DNA of 64,000 nucleotides. Source: Providencia alcalifaciens DSM 30120. Lineage in GTDB: Bacteria > Pseudomonadota > Gammaproteobacteria > Enterobacterales > Enterobacteriaceae. Below, one piece after another: positions 56,671-64,000 of the stretch. Below the pieces are notes generated by a model, which was given only the letters and a program-made list of their open reading frames with translations, ran no database searches and was not told where the DNA came from. The stretch is taken from assembly GCF_000173415.1 (NCBI RefSeq), contig NZ_ABXW01000007.1, positions 54,562-118,561 on the forward strand, given 5' to 3'. Numbering within the stretch: position 1 is the stretch's first letter; each line of letters begins with the position of its first letter. Both the position numbers and the translations under genes were made by a program.

Positions 56671-57087
56671 ATGGATAGTATGAAAGGAATGCGTCATGCC
56701 AGTAATATCGCATGGGTATTACAATGGGTTCTTAATGTGGGATTAATTGTGCTGGCTGCTGTGTTGGTTTTCTTTTTAGCTAAAGAAACATTCACAATGG
56801 CATCTTTAATGTTTGGGGGAAGCCAAGAAGCTAAAGCCTATGAGCTTTTAGAAGGTATCGTGATTTACTTTCTTTATTTTGAGTTCATTGCTTTGATTAT
56901 AAAGTATTTTATGTCTGGTTATCACTTCCCGCTACGCTATTTTATCTATATTGGGATCACTGCAATTATCCGCCTCATCATTGTGGACCACAGTGATCCG
57001 ATGACAACTCTACTGCATGCTGGCGCCATTTTGGTTTTAGTGATAGCACTTTATATTGCTAATACAGAAAAACTGAAAAGAGAATAA
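56671..57087 (+). CDS. psiE: Phosphate-starvation-inducible protein PsiE
   Basis: 138 aa, four membrane segments. It is close to E. coli PsiE over the core: [44 protein letters not shown], and LKRE at the end. In E. coli it is phosphate-starvation induced (PhoB) and cAMP-CRP repressed; function unknown. No Pho box that I can recognise lies upstream. A good GAGGAATATGTA site precedes the ATG. Confidence 0.93.
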   Translation: MDSMKGMRHASNIAWVLQWVLNVGLIVLAAVLVFFLAKETFTMASLMFGGSQEAKAYELLEGIVIYFLYFEFIALIIKYFMSGYHFPLRYFIYIGITAIIRLIIVDHSDPMTTLLHAGAILVLVIALYIANTEKLKRE

Positions 57088-57382
57088 TATTCTTAAAATT
57101 AATTTATCAATCACGCTAAGGGAAATAATAATCATTTTTTTTAGCGTGCAGTTAATTAAATAAAAAAATGACTTAAGCAATATAAAGCGAGAGTAAGTAT
57201 AAGCTAAAATAAAATTTCAGATAGTTGGATTAAGAATGAAACTAATAATATAAGCATAATTAACTAGAGCGATTGGTTGCTTTTCATTCTGCCAAAATAA
57301 AATAAGAAAGTGTTTTACTTTTCTAAATGGGTTATTTACTGTGATAAAGCTTCTATTCTAATAACATAAGTAACTTGCAACT

Positions 57383-58936
57383 ATGACAACTAAAACACTA
57401 CCTAAGAAAAAGGGTTTTTTAAATCGTGTTGAGCGCATTGGTAACGTAATGCCAGATGTGACAATGCTATTTGTTTACGCCCTAGTAATATGTTGGTTTT
57501 TATCTTATCTGCTCTCGTTTGTCGATTTCAGTTATCACCATCCTATTTCTAAAGAAAAAATTTCCGTAATTAATATGTTTCAGTATGAAGAAATCATATT
57601 ATTTGTGACATCAGCGGTTAAAAATTTTATTAATTTCCCTCCTCTTGGAATAACAATCGTTGCCACATTAGGTATTGGGATTGCAGAAAGTAGTGGTTTT
57701 ATTAACACTGCACTGAAAAAAATGCTTTCTTTAATTTCGCCTAAAATGCTGACGCCAACTGTTGTTTTCGTTGGGATCGTTTCGCACGTAGCTTCTGACT
57801 CAGCCTATGTGATCTTAATGCCGGTTGCTGCAATGATGTTCTATGCCAGCGGTCGCCATCCTTTAGCGGGTATCGCAGCAGCATTTGCGGGCTTAGCGGG
57901 CGGGTTTACGGCAAGTTATACGCCATCGATTATTGACCCGATTATGCAAAGCTTTACGCAAGATGCCGCACAAATGCTAGCTCCAGGCTACAGCGTGAAC
58001 GTATTGTGTAACTATTTCTTTAGCCTAGGCGGCACGTTTGGTGTCATTTTCACTTGTTGGTTTATTACTGAGAAAATTGTCGAGCCATGGCTAAATAAAA
58101 ATGCGCCTATCACAAAGTCGGATGTGGATACGGATGCGGAACAAGATTTGAGTAAAATCACACCGCAAGAGCACCGTGCATTTCGCGTTGCTGGGTTAGT
58201 CGTCATCGCATTAGCACTAGGTTTGTTCGCGCTATTATGGCCTGAAAATTCACCATTGCGAGGTCCAGATGGCAGCTTAACCAGTCCAAAAGCCCCGATT
58301 ATGCAGATTGTGGTGCCACTGCTGTTTATCTTTTTTGCACTACCGGGGATTGTGTATGGCTATATGACGAAATCCTTCACCTCGACTAAAGATGTCGTTA
58401 AGGCGATGGAAAACATTACCAAGTCATTGATTCCATTTATTGTATTTGCATTCTTTGCCGCACAATTCTTGTACTCATTCCAGCATTCTAATTTAGGCAC
58501 ATTATTGGCATTATCGGGGGCGGAATTACTGCGTACTTTAGATATGCCATCAGGATTGACGGTATTTGGCGTTATTTTATTAACCGCGGTGCTAAATATT
58601 ATGATCACCTCGGCGACGTCTAAATGGGCTATTATGGCACCGGTATTGGTTCCAATGTTAATGGCAGTCGGAATTTCGCCAGAATTAACCCAAGCTGCAT
58701 TCCGTGTGAGTGACTCTGCGATGAACGTGAGTACACCGATGTTTCCGTTCTATCCTCTGATTTTAATGTATTGCCAGAAATATTATAAAAATGCAGGAAT
58801 CGGAACGTTATGTTCAATGATGATCCCATTCACCATCGGTTTATTAATCACCTTAACAGCAACGTTATACCTGTTCTGGGCATTTGATATTCCAATTGGT
58901 TTTGATAGTGGTTATACATGGCAGCCTGCGCAATAA
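57383..58936 (+). CDS. AbgT family transporter
   Basis: 517 aa, about 12 membrane segments. Landmarks are VERIGNVMPDVTMLFVYAL at the N-terminus, FPPLGITIVATLGIGIAESS, HVASDSAYVILMPVAAMMFY, LAGGFTASYTPSIIDPIMQS, ITSATSKWAIMAPVLVPMLM and STPMFPFYPLILMY. E. coli AbgT imports p-aminobenzoyl-glutamate; others export sulfonamides. The gene is followed after 16 bases by pepT, a tripeptidase, suggesting a peptide-like substrate. The ribosome site is weak. A 295-base AT-rich gap precedes. Confidence 0.9.
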   Translation: MTTKTLPKKKGFLNRVERIGNVMPDVTMLFVYALVICWFLSYLLSFVDFSYHHPISKEKISVINMFQYEEIILFVTSAVKNFINFPPLGITIVATLGIGIAESSGFINTALKKMLSLISPKMLTPTVVFVGIVSHVASDSAYVILMPVAAMMFYASGRHPLAGIAAAFAGLAGGFTASYTPSIIDPIMQSFTQDAAQMLAPGYSVNVLCNYFFSLGGTFGVIFTCWFITEKIVEPWLNKNAPITKSDVDTDAEQDLSKITPQEHRAFRVAGLVVIALALGLFALLWPENSPLRGPDGSLTSPKAPIMQIVVPLLFIFFALPGIVYGYMTKSFTSTKDVVKAMENITKSLIPFIVFAFFAAQFLYSFQHSNLGTLLALSGAELLRTLDMPSGLTVFGVILLTAVLNIMITSATSKWAIMAPVLVPMLMAVGISPELTQAAFRVSDSAMNVSTPMFPFYPLILMYCQKYYKNAGIGTLCSMMIPFTIGLLITLTATLYLFWAFDIPIGFDSGYTWQPAQ

Positions 58937-58952
58937 GTAAAAGGTATGTAAA

Positions 58953-60185
58953 ATGAAAGAATTAGGTAAAAAGTTAGAAGAGCGTTTTTATCGTTATGTC
59001 GCGATTGAAAGTCAAAGTGATGCTGCGAGTCCTGTGGTACCGAGTACTGAAGGGCAGCGTGAATTGGCGAATCTTCTGGCGAAAGAGTTAGAAAGCTATG
59101 GTTTAAAAGATGTGTATGTTGATGAACATGCTATCCTCTATGCGATGCGTCCTGGCAATCAACCTAATGCACCTAAAATTGGTTTTGTCGCTCATTTAGA
59201 TACTGTCGATGTTGGTTTATCCCCCGTGATCAAACCGCAAACCTTGGCGTATAAAGGCGCGGATTTATGCTTGAATGTGCAAGAAGATATCTGGTTTAAA
59301 ACGTCTGAACATCCTGAAGCCACGGCTTATGTGGGGGATGAAATTATTTTCAGTGACGGAACAAGTGTACTCGGCGCAGATGATAAAGCGGCGATCACTG
59401 TTGTCATGGAGCTGATGGATAAACTGCAAAATACAGATTTTGACTGTGGTGATATTTATGTTGCGTTTGTGCCAGATGAAGAAATTGGCCTTCGCGGTTC
59501 AAAAATCATGGATCTTTCTCGCTTCAAAGTGGATTTCGCCTATACCATCGATTGTTGTGCTCTTGGTGAAGTTGTTTTCGAAACCTTTAATGCGGCTTCC
59601 ATTGAAGTGGAAATCAAAGGGGTCACTGCTCATCCAATGTCAGCGAAAAACGTCTTGTTAAACCCAATTCGCGTTGCTCATGATTTTATTGGTTGTTTTG
59701 ACCGTTTTGATACGCCAGAACATACTGAGCATCGCGAAGGATACTTCTATATTACTGATTTAGCAGCCAATCCAAATGAAGCGAAGATCAAAATGGCTAT
59801 CCGTGATTTTGATCGCCCAAGTTTTGAATCGCGTAAACGCTTTATTGCTGAAAGCATTGAACTGATTAGAGCGCGCCATCCTCGAGCAAAAGTGGAATTC
59901 AAAATTGATGACGTGTATAGCAATATCAGTGACTCAATTGGTGAAGATCGTACTGCGGTAGATATTATTCTTGAAGCGTTAAAAATTCATAATATTGAGC
60001 CTAACATCATTCCGATGCGTGGGGGCACCGATGGTTCAGCACTATCGGCTCGTGGAATTGTGACACCAAATTACTTTACAGGTGCACATAATTTCCATTC
60101 GCGTTTTGAGTTCTTACCCATCACGTCATTTGAGAAGAGTTATCTCGTTTCTGAAACCATTTGCCGTTTAGTTGGACAAAAATGA
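58953..60185 (+). CDS. pepT: Peptidase T (tripeptide aminopeptidase)
   Basis: 410 aa (E. coli 408). Zinc M20B aminopeptidase that cleaves N-terminal residues from tripeptides. Metal ligands and catalytic residues: VAHLDTVD, LGADDKAAI, PDEEIGLRG (catalytic Glu), YTIDCCALGEVVFETFNAA, and GAHNFHSRFEFLPI near the C-terminus. In E. coli pepT is FNR-controlled and stands alone; here it sits 16 bases behind the AbgT-like transporter. A perfect-style terminator follows at 60222. Confidence 0.96.
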   Translation: MKELGKKLEERFYRYVAIESQSDAASPVVPSTEGQRELANLLAKELESYGLKDVYVDEHAILYAMRPGNQPNAPKIGFVAHLDTVDVGLSPVIKPQTLAYKGADLCLNVQEDIWFKTSEHPEATAYVGDEIIFSDGTSVLGADDKAAITVVMELMDKLQNTDFDCGDIYVAFVPDEEIGLRGSKIMDLSRFKVDFAYTIDCCALGEVVFETFNAASIEVEIKGVTAHPMSAKNVLLNPIRVAHDFIGCFDRFDTPEHTEHREGYFYITDLAANPNEAKIKMAIRDFDRPSFESRKRFIAESIELIRARHPRAKVEFKIDDVYSNISDSIGEDRTAVDIILEALKIHNIEPNIIPMRGGTDGSALSARGIVTPNYFTGAHNFHSRFEFLPITSFEKSYLVSETICRLVGQK

Positions 60186-60221
60186 GGTAGCGCCTTTATT
60201 TAAAAGTAAAAGTGCTAGAAG

Positions 60222-60255
60222 AAATAGTCGCTAATTATTCAGCGGCTATTTTTTT
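60222..60255 (+). terminator. Terminator of abgT-like/pepT
   Basis: AAATAGTCGCT (60222-60232) with AGCGGCTATTT (60241-60251), one G-T wobble, then T's. Confidence 0.88.
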
Positions 60256-60403
60256 GACAGTGATTTATTTAAGAATTAAATATCAACTATTGAATAATAG
60301 TCAATGTAATAGTTTTAATTTAATCTTTAAAAAAGAAGATATGACTGGTTGGTTTTTTCCTTTATTATCCTCTCATTATGTTTGCCATTATTAGGAGAGG
60401 TAC

Positions 60404-61090
60404 TTGATTAATATAATAATTATTGATGATAGCAATATTTCCATTCGAGGTATTGAGGCGATTTTAACCCGAAATACGCGTTATAAAGTTGTCGCTACTT
60501 TTCCTTCTATAGATCCTGTGATCACATGGAACCGACAGAATAGAGCCAATATCATTTTAGTTAATCGAGAGCATTGCCATTTTGACTCACTAAAAGCCTT
60601 CACAACGATACGTCGTACTCAACCTGATGTAGGGCTGATTATCTATAATGTCCGTCATAATGATACTTTTATTGTGAAAGCGCTGGACATTGGGATCTTT
60701 GGGATTTTAAGTACGAGCATTGCTGAAGAAGAGCTTATTGAAGCCATACAGGTTGTAAATGCACGGCAGAAAATCATTTCCCCAGATATCGCTCAACACC
60801 TTGCTTTGCAGCGGTTAAACCAGCGTGAACAATTGGATATCTATGAATTACTTTCTGCAAGAGAGTTAGAAATTATGTTGATGATCACTCGAGGTACACC
60901 CGTCAAACAAATTGCGGATACATTATCTTTAAGCCCGAAAACGGTAAATACCTATCGATATCGAATGTTTGGTAAACTTAATATCAGTAGTGATGTAGAA
61001 TTAACACATATAGCAATTAGTTATGGTTTAATCACCGCAAAACAGGATTTATCAGGGTGGAACAACAGTTTGATCCAAAAGTTTTCTTAA
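60404..61090 (+). CDS. uvrY: Response regulator UvrY with degenerate receiver domain
   Basis: 228 aa, TTG start (as in E. coli uvrY) behind AGGAGAGG. The C-terminal LuxR-type helix-turn-helix is well conserved ([46 protein letters not shown]), and position before uvrC fits UvrY, the BarA partner that activates the Csr small RNAs. The receiver keeps the acidic pair (IIIDDSN, Asp8-Asp9) but the phospho-acceptor Asp54 is Asn (ILVNREHC), the conserved Thr and Lys are also replaced ([18 protein letters not shown]). It is probably not phosphorylated in the usual way. Confidence 0.88.
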   Translation: MINIIIIDDSNISIRGIEAILTRNTRYKVVATFPSIDPVITWNRQNRANIILVNREHCHFDSLKAFTTIRRTQPDVGLIIYNVRHNDTFIVKALDIGIFGILSTSIAEEELIEAIQVVNARQKIISPDIAQHLALQRLNQREQLDIYELLSARELEIMLMITRGTPVKQIADTLSLSPKTVNTYRYRMFGKLNISSDVELTHIAISYGLITAKQDLSGWNNSLIQKFS

Positions 61091-62889
61091 AAACCGTCAC
61101 GAATCAACCCGGTGTCTATCGTATGTATGACGCTGGGGGAACCGTGATTTATGTAGGAAAAGCGAAAGATCTTAAAAAAAGATTATCAAGCTACTTTCGT
61201 GAAAATCTCGGAAGCCGCAAAACAGAACAGTTGGTCAAGAATATCGCCTCGATTGATGTTACGGTTACCCATACTGAAACCGAAGCGTTATTGTTGGAGC
61301 ATAACTATATTAAGCTTTATCAGCCTCGTTATAACGTTTTGTTAAGAGATGATAAATCCTATCCTTATATTTTCTTGAGTAGCGAAACTCACCCAAGAAT
61401 CTCGAGCCATCGCGGTGCTAAGCACGCTAAAGGTGAGTATTTCGGTCCGTTTCCAAGCTCTTATGCAGTACGCGAAACCTTAGCGTTAATGCAAAAACTA
61501 TTTCCTATTCGTCAATGTGAAGATAGCGTTTATCGAAATCGATCAAGACCCTGTTTACAGTATCAAATTGGTCGCTGCTTAGGACCGTGCGTGAAAGGGT
61601 TGGTCACGGATGAAGAATATGAGCAGCAAGTTAACTATGTGCGTCTTTTTTTAACAGGGAAGGACAAGCAGGTGTTAACAGGATTAGTTGAACGGATGGA
61701 AAAAGCCAGCCAAGAGCTACGATTTGAAGATGCAGCTCGTTTTCGAGATCAAATTCAAGCTGTGCGCGCGGTGACTGAAGAGCAGTATGTGTCTGGGGGC
61801 GATGATGACCTTGATGTGATAGGTGTCGCATTCGACTCTGGTTTAGCGTGTGTTCATGTCTTGTTTATTCGCCAAGGAAAAGTGCTGGGAAGCCGAAGCT
61901 ATTATCCAAAAATTCCGGCGGGCACTTTATTAGAAGAAGTGGTGCAAACCTTCTTGGGGCAATTCTATTTACAAGGTAGTGAGAACCGTACATTGCCAGG
62001 GGAAATTTTGCTTGATTTCCCACTAACGGAGAAAGAACTTCTGGCAGAGTCACTGTCCGATATTGCGGGGCGTAAAATCCAAATTCAAAGCCAACCGCGC
62101 GGCACTCGTGCTCGCTATTTAAAGCTAGCGCGGACAAATGCATCTATCGCATTATCGACAAAGTTGGCTCAGCAATCCACGATTCAGCAGCGTATGGCTG
62201 CACTTTCAAAAGTGGTGAATATTGACAATATCTCCCGTATGGAATGTTTTGATATTTCCCACACCATGGGAGAGCAAACAGTAGCGTCTTGCGTCGTATT
62301 CGATAAAACGGGTCCTGTGAAATCGGAGTATCGTCGATACAATATTACGGGGATCACACCAGGGGATGATTATGCAGCAATGCACCAAGTGCTTACACGT
62401 CGTTATGGCAAGCATCTGGATGAAAGCAAAGTTCCCGATATTATCTTTATTGATGGTGGTAAAGGGCAGTTAGGGCAGGCAAAAGATGTGTTTGATTCCC
62501 TTGAAGTGGATTGGGATAAAAACCATCCTTTATTAATTGGTGTTGCAAAAGGCAGTGATCGTAAAGCTGGCTTGGAAACACTGTTTTTAAAACCGGAAGG
62601 TGAAGGCTTTGCGCTCCCTCCGGACTCGCCAGCACTGCATGTGATCCAACATATTCGTGATGAATCCCATAATCATGCCATTACAGGACATCGTCAACGC
62701 CGAGCTAAAGTTAAAAATACGAGTGCACTGGAATCGATTGAAGGCGTGGGACCAAAGCGCCGTCAAATGCTATTAAAGTATATGGGGGGATTACAACCCT
62801 TGCGAAATGCGAGCGTAGAAGAGATAGCAAAAGTGCCCTCGATCTCATACGCGCTGGCAGAAAAGATTTATAATGCATTGAAACAGTAG
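61057..62889 (+). CDS. uvrC: Excinuclease ABC subunit C (UvrC)
   Basis: 610 aa, full length. UvrC makes both incisions in nucleotide excision repair. It has an N-terminal GIY-YIG nuclease ([19 protein letters not shown]), the Cys cluster region ([27 protein letters not shown]), a UVR motif ([17 protein letters not shown]), the RNase H-like 5' nuclease ([30 protein letters not shown]) and C-terminal helix-hairpin-helix motifs ([19 protein letters not shown]). It starts at GTG 61057 and overlaps the end of uvrY by 34 bases. Confidence 0.97.
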   Translation: MEQQFDPKVFLKTVTNQPGVYRMYDAGGTVIYVGKAKDLKKRLSSYFRENLGSRKTEQLVKNIASIDVTVTHTETEALLLEHNYIKLYQPRYNVLLRDDKSYPYIFLSSETHPRISSHRGAKHAKGEYFGPFPSSYAVRETLALMQKLFPIRQCEDSVYRNRSRPCLQYQIGRCLGPCVKGLVTDEEYEQQVNYVRLFLTGKDKQVLTGLVERMEKASQELRFEDAARFRDQIQAVRAVTEEQYVSGGDDDLDVIGVAFDSGLACVHVLFIRQGKVLGSRSYYPKIPAGTLLEEVVQTFLGQFYLQGSENRTLPGEILLDFPLTEKELLAESLSDIAGRKIQIQSQPRGTRARYLKLARTNASIALSTKLAQQSTIQQRMAALSKVVNIDNISRMECFDISHTMGEQTVASCVVFDKTGPVKSEYRRYNITGITPGDDYAAMHQVLTRRYGKHLDESKVPDIIFIDGGKGQLGQAKDVFDSLEVDWDKNHPLLIGVAKGSDRKAGLETLFLKPEGEGFALPPDSPALHVIQHIRDESHNHAITGHRQRRAKVKNTSALESIEGVGPKRRQMLLKYMGGLQPLRNASVEEIAKVPSISYALAEKIYNALKQ

Positions 62890-62945
62890 GTATCTTAGGG
62901 CAACATACTAAGGTATCGGTCTTGGACAAAGAGTTAGTGAGCGCG

Positions 62946-63494
62946 ATGAAATTAAATATACCAACGTGGTTGACCCTGTTCCGTGTCATCCTGATACCGT
63001 TTTTTGTATTAGCATTTTATCTTCCTGTCAGTTGGGGACCATTTGCTTGTGCGCTGATTTTCGTGATCGCCGCTGTGACGGATTGGTTTGACGGATTCTT
63101 AGCGCGTTTATGGAAGCAAACCACAAAATTTGGCGCCTTCCTGGATCCCGTTGCAGACAAAGTTATGGTTGCAACGGCGTTAGTCTTAGTCACTGAAAGC
63201 TATGATGTTTGGTATGTGACTTTACCTGCGGCAACGATGATCGCCCGTGAAATCATTATCTCGTCATTGAGAGAATGGATGGCGGAAATTGGTAAGCGTA
63301 GCAGCGTTGCAGTTTCTTGGATTGGTAAATTCAAAACCACGGCGCAAATGATGTCATTAGTCGGCTTATTATGGCGTCCAAATCCGCTGATCGAACATCT
63401 GTCTATTGCACTTTTATATGTGGCTGCAATCCTGACTTTTTGGTCAATGTTCCAATATTTAAAGGCTGCGTGGGGCGATTTGAGCGAAGCGTGA
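62946..63494 (+). CDS. pgsA: CDP-diacylglycerol-glycerol-3-phosphate 3-phosphatidyltransferase PgsA
   Basis: 182 aa (E. coli 182). Makes phosphatidylglycerol phosphate. The CDP-alcohol phosphotransferase motif is [20 protein letters not shown], ending LDPVADKV (D-G-x2-A-R-x8-G-x3-D-x3-D). N-terminus [20 protein letters not shown] agrees with E. coli PgsA. ATG 62946 is chosen; a TTG start eight codons earlier is possible. It follows uvrC by 56 bases. Confidence 0.96.
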   Translation: MKLNIPTWLTLFRVILIPFFVLAFYLPVSWGPFACALIFVIAAVTDWFDGFLARLWKQTTKFGAFLDPVADKVMVATALVLVTESYDVWYVTLPAATMIAREIIISSLREWMAEIGKRSSVAVSWIGKFKTTAQMMSLVGLLWRPNPLIEHLSIALLYVAAILTFWSMFQYLKAAWGDLSEA

Positions 63495-63544
63495 TCGAAA
63501 TGATTGAAAAAACAGCGAACGATCCAATTATTTCAATAATTGTA

Positions 63545-63572
63545 TTGACTCGATAGGTGAAATCAGTAGAAT
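63545..63572 (+). promoter_or_regulatory. Sigma-70 promoter of the tRNA operon
   Basis: TTGACT (63545-63550), a 16-base spacer and TAGAAT (63567-63572), followed by a GC-rich discriminator (GCAACGC), 87 bases before tRNA-Gly. Confidence 0.72.
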
Positions 63573-63658
63573 GCAACGCATCGAACGGCAACGTGGTTTA
63601 CGAAAATAAATAAGTAAATCAGCCAGTTTGAAAGCAGAAACTGAAAAGTGAAGCTTAA

Positions 63659-63734
<76 letters not shown>

Positions 63735-63759
63735 AATCTTGAAAGAGATTAGGGTGTAA

Positions 63760-63833
63760 GGCGCGTTAGCAAAGCGGTTATGCACCGGATTGCAAATCCG
63801 TGTAGCTCGGTTCGACTCCGGGACGCGCCTCCA
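63760..63833 (+). tRNA. cysT: tRNA-Cys (GCA)
   Basis: 74-nt cloverleaf. Acceptor GGCGCGT with ACGCGCC; anticodon loop TTGCAAA in stem CGGAT/ATCCG; T-loop TTCGACT; encoded CCA. Confidence 0.97.
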
Positions 63834-63840
63834 AATTCTA

Positions 63841-63927
63841 GCCCAGGTGGTGAAATCGGTAGACACAAGGGATTTAAAATCCCTCGGCCTTTAGGCTGTG
63901 CGGGTTCAAGTCCCGCCCTGGGCACCA
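63841..63927 (+). tRNA. leuZ: tRNA-Leu (TAA)
   Basis: 87-nt class II tRNA. Acceptor GCCCAGG with CCTGGGC; anticodon loop TTTAAAA in stem GGGAT/ATCCC (anticodon TAA); long variable arm (CGGCCTTTAGGCTGTG); T-loop TTCAAGT; encoded CCA. Confidence 0.96.
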
Positions 63928-63935
63928 TATTCAGT

Positions 63936-63957
63936 AAATGGACCAATCGGTCCATTT
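63936..63957 (+). terminator. Terminator of the tRNA operon
   Basis: AAATGGACC (63936-63944) with GGTCCATTT (63949-63957), then TACTTTAAG, nine bases after tRNA-Leu. Confidence 0.85.
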
Positions 63958-64000
63958 TACTTTAAGTTTTAAACTGGTCAGTTAGCGAGTCTTTCTGATT

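Overview
The window reads as chromosome from a moderately AT-rich gammaproteobacterium of the order Enterobacterales. The best fit is the Morganellaceae, most likely Providencia. This rests on close protein similarity, recalled from memory, to E. coli FliI/FliG/FliA, BetIBA, CitCDEFXG, DtpA, PepT, UvrC and PgsA, on E. coli-like gene orders (fliD-S-T beside fliC and fliA, betT/betIBA, citC-G divergent from a DpiBA pair, uvrY-uvrC-pgsA followed by tRNA-Gly, tRNA-Cys and tRNA-Leu), and on the general base composition. The genus is an inference.

Layout. (1) 1-16351, flagellar locus. fliJ (partial), fliI, fliH, fliG and fliF run leftward with overlapping ends; fliE points right. An accessory block then separates fliE from fliTSD: a small membrane protein, a three-gene AT-rich islet of unknown proteins, a DUF1097 membrane protein, a frameshifted YadA-type trimeric autotransporter, a DUF4822 exported protein and a peptide deformylase paralogue. 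fliT, fliS and fliD run left; fliC and fliA run right. fliC and fliD have clear sigma-28 promoters. No fliZ follows fliA. (2) 16352-24890: a GNAT acetyltransferase, a small exported protein, the choline-to-glycine-betaine cluster (betT divergent from betI-betB-betA, with a BetI-type operator between), an AhpD-like protein and CutA. (3) 25592-33970: a DASS anion transporter, a small lipoprotein, an Old Yellow Enzyme, a CitMHS citrate transporter, a VanW protein, and an RNA ligase overlapping an HD-domain/polynucleotide-kinase fusion that looks like an RNA repair pair. (4) 34015-45299: the citrate lyase operon citC-D-E-F-X-G, continuing into a YbhI-like DASS transporter and a PrpF/YbhH-like isomerase, divergent from the DpiB/DpiA (CitA/CitB) two-component system; a glutathione peroxidase follows dpiA. 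(5) 45342-60185: a Sel1-repeat protein, a possible small RNA, the peptide transporter dtpA, a class II fructose bisphosphatase, an AEC carrier, a DUF2339/DUF3999 envelope pair, a GFA-family protein, psiE, and an AbgT-family transporter directly followed by pepT. (6) 60404-63927: uvrY-uvrC-pgsA and three tRNA genes.

How the genes work together. The window combines motility (export ATPase, MS ring and switch, filament, cap, chaperones and sigma-28), osmoprotection from choline, anaerobic citrate use (lyase complex, its maturation enzymes, a transporter and a sensor system), peptide uptake and cleavage (dtpA, abgT-like, pepT), and nucleotide excision repair with phospholipid synthesis.

The points most worth a second look are: a dispersed hairpin element present three times (15218, 16354, 30733) whose outer stem covaries and whose mismatches all become G-U pairs in the minus-strand RNA; a UvrY whose receiver has lost the phospho-acceptor aspartate and the other switch residues; a trimeric autotransporter broken by one base in a T7 run; the RNA ligase/HD-kinase pair; the three-gene islet inside the flagellar locus; and an orphan terminator with a possible small RNA upstream of dtpA.
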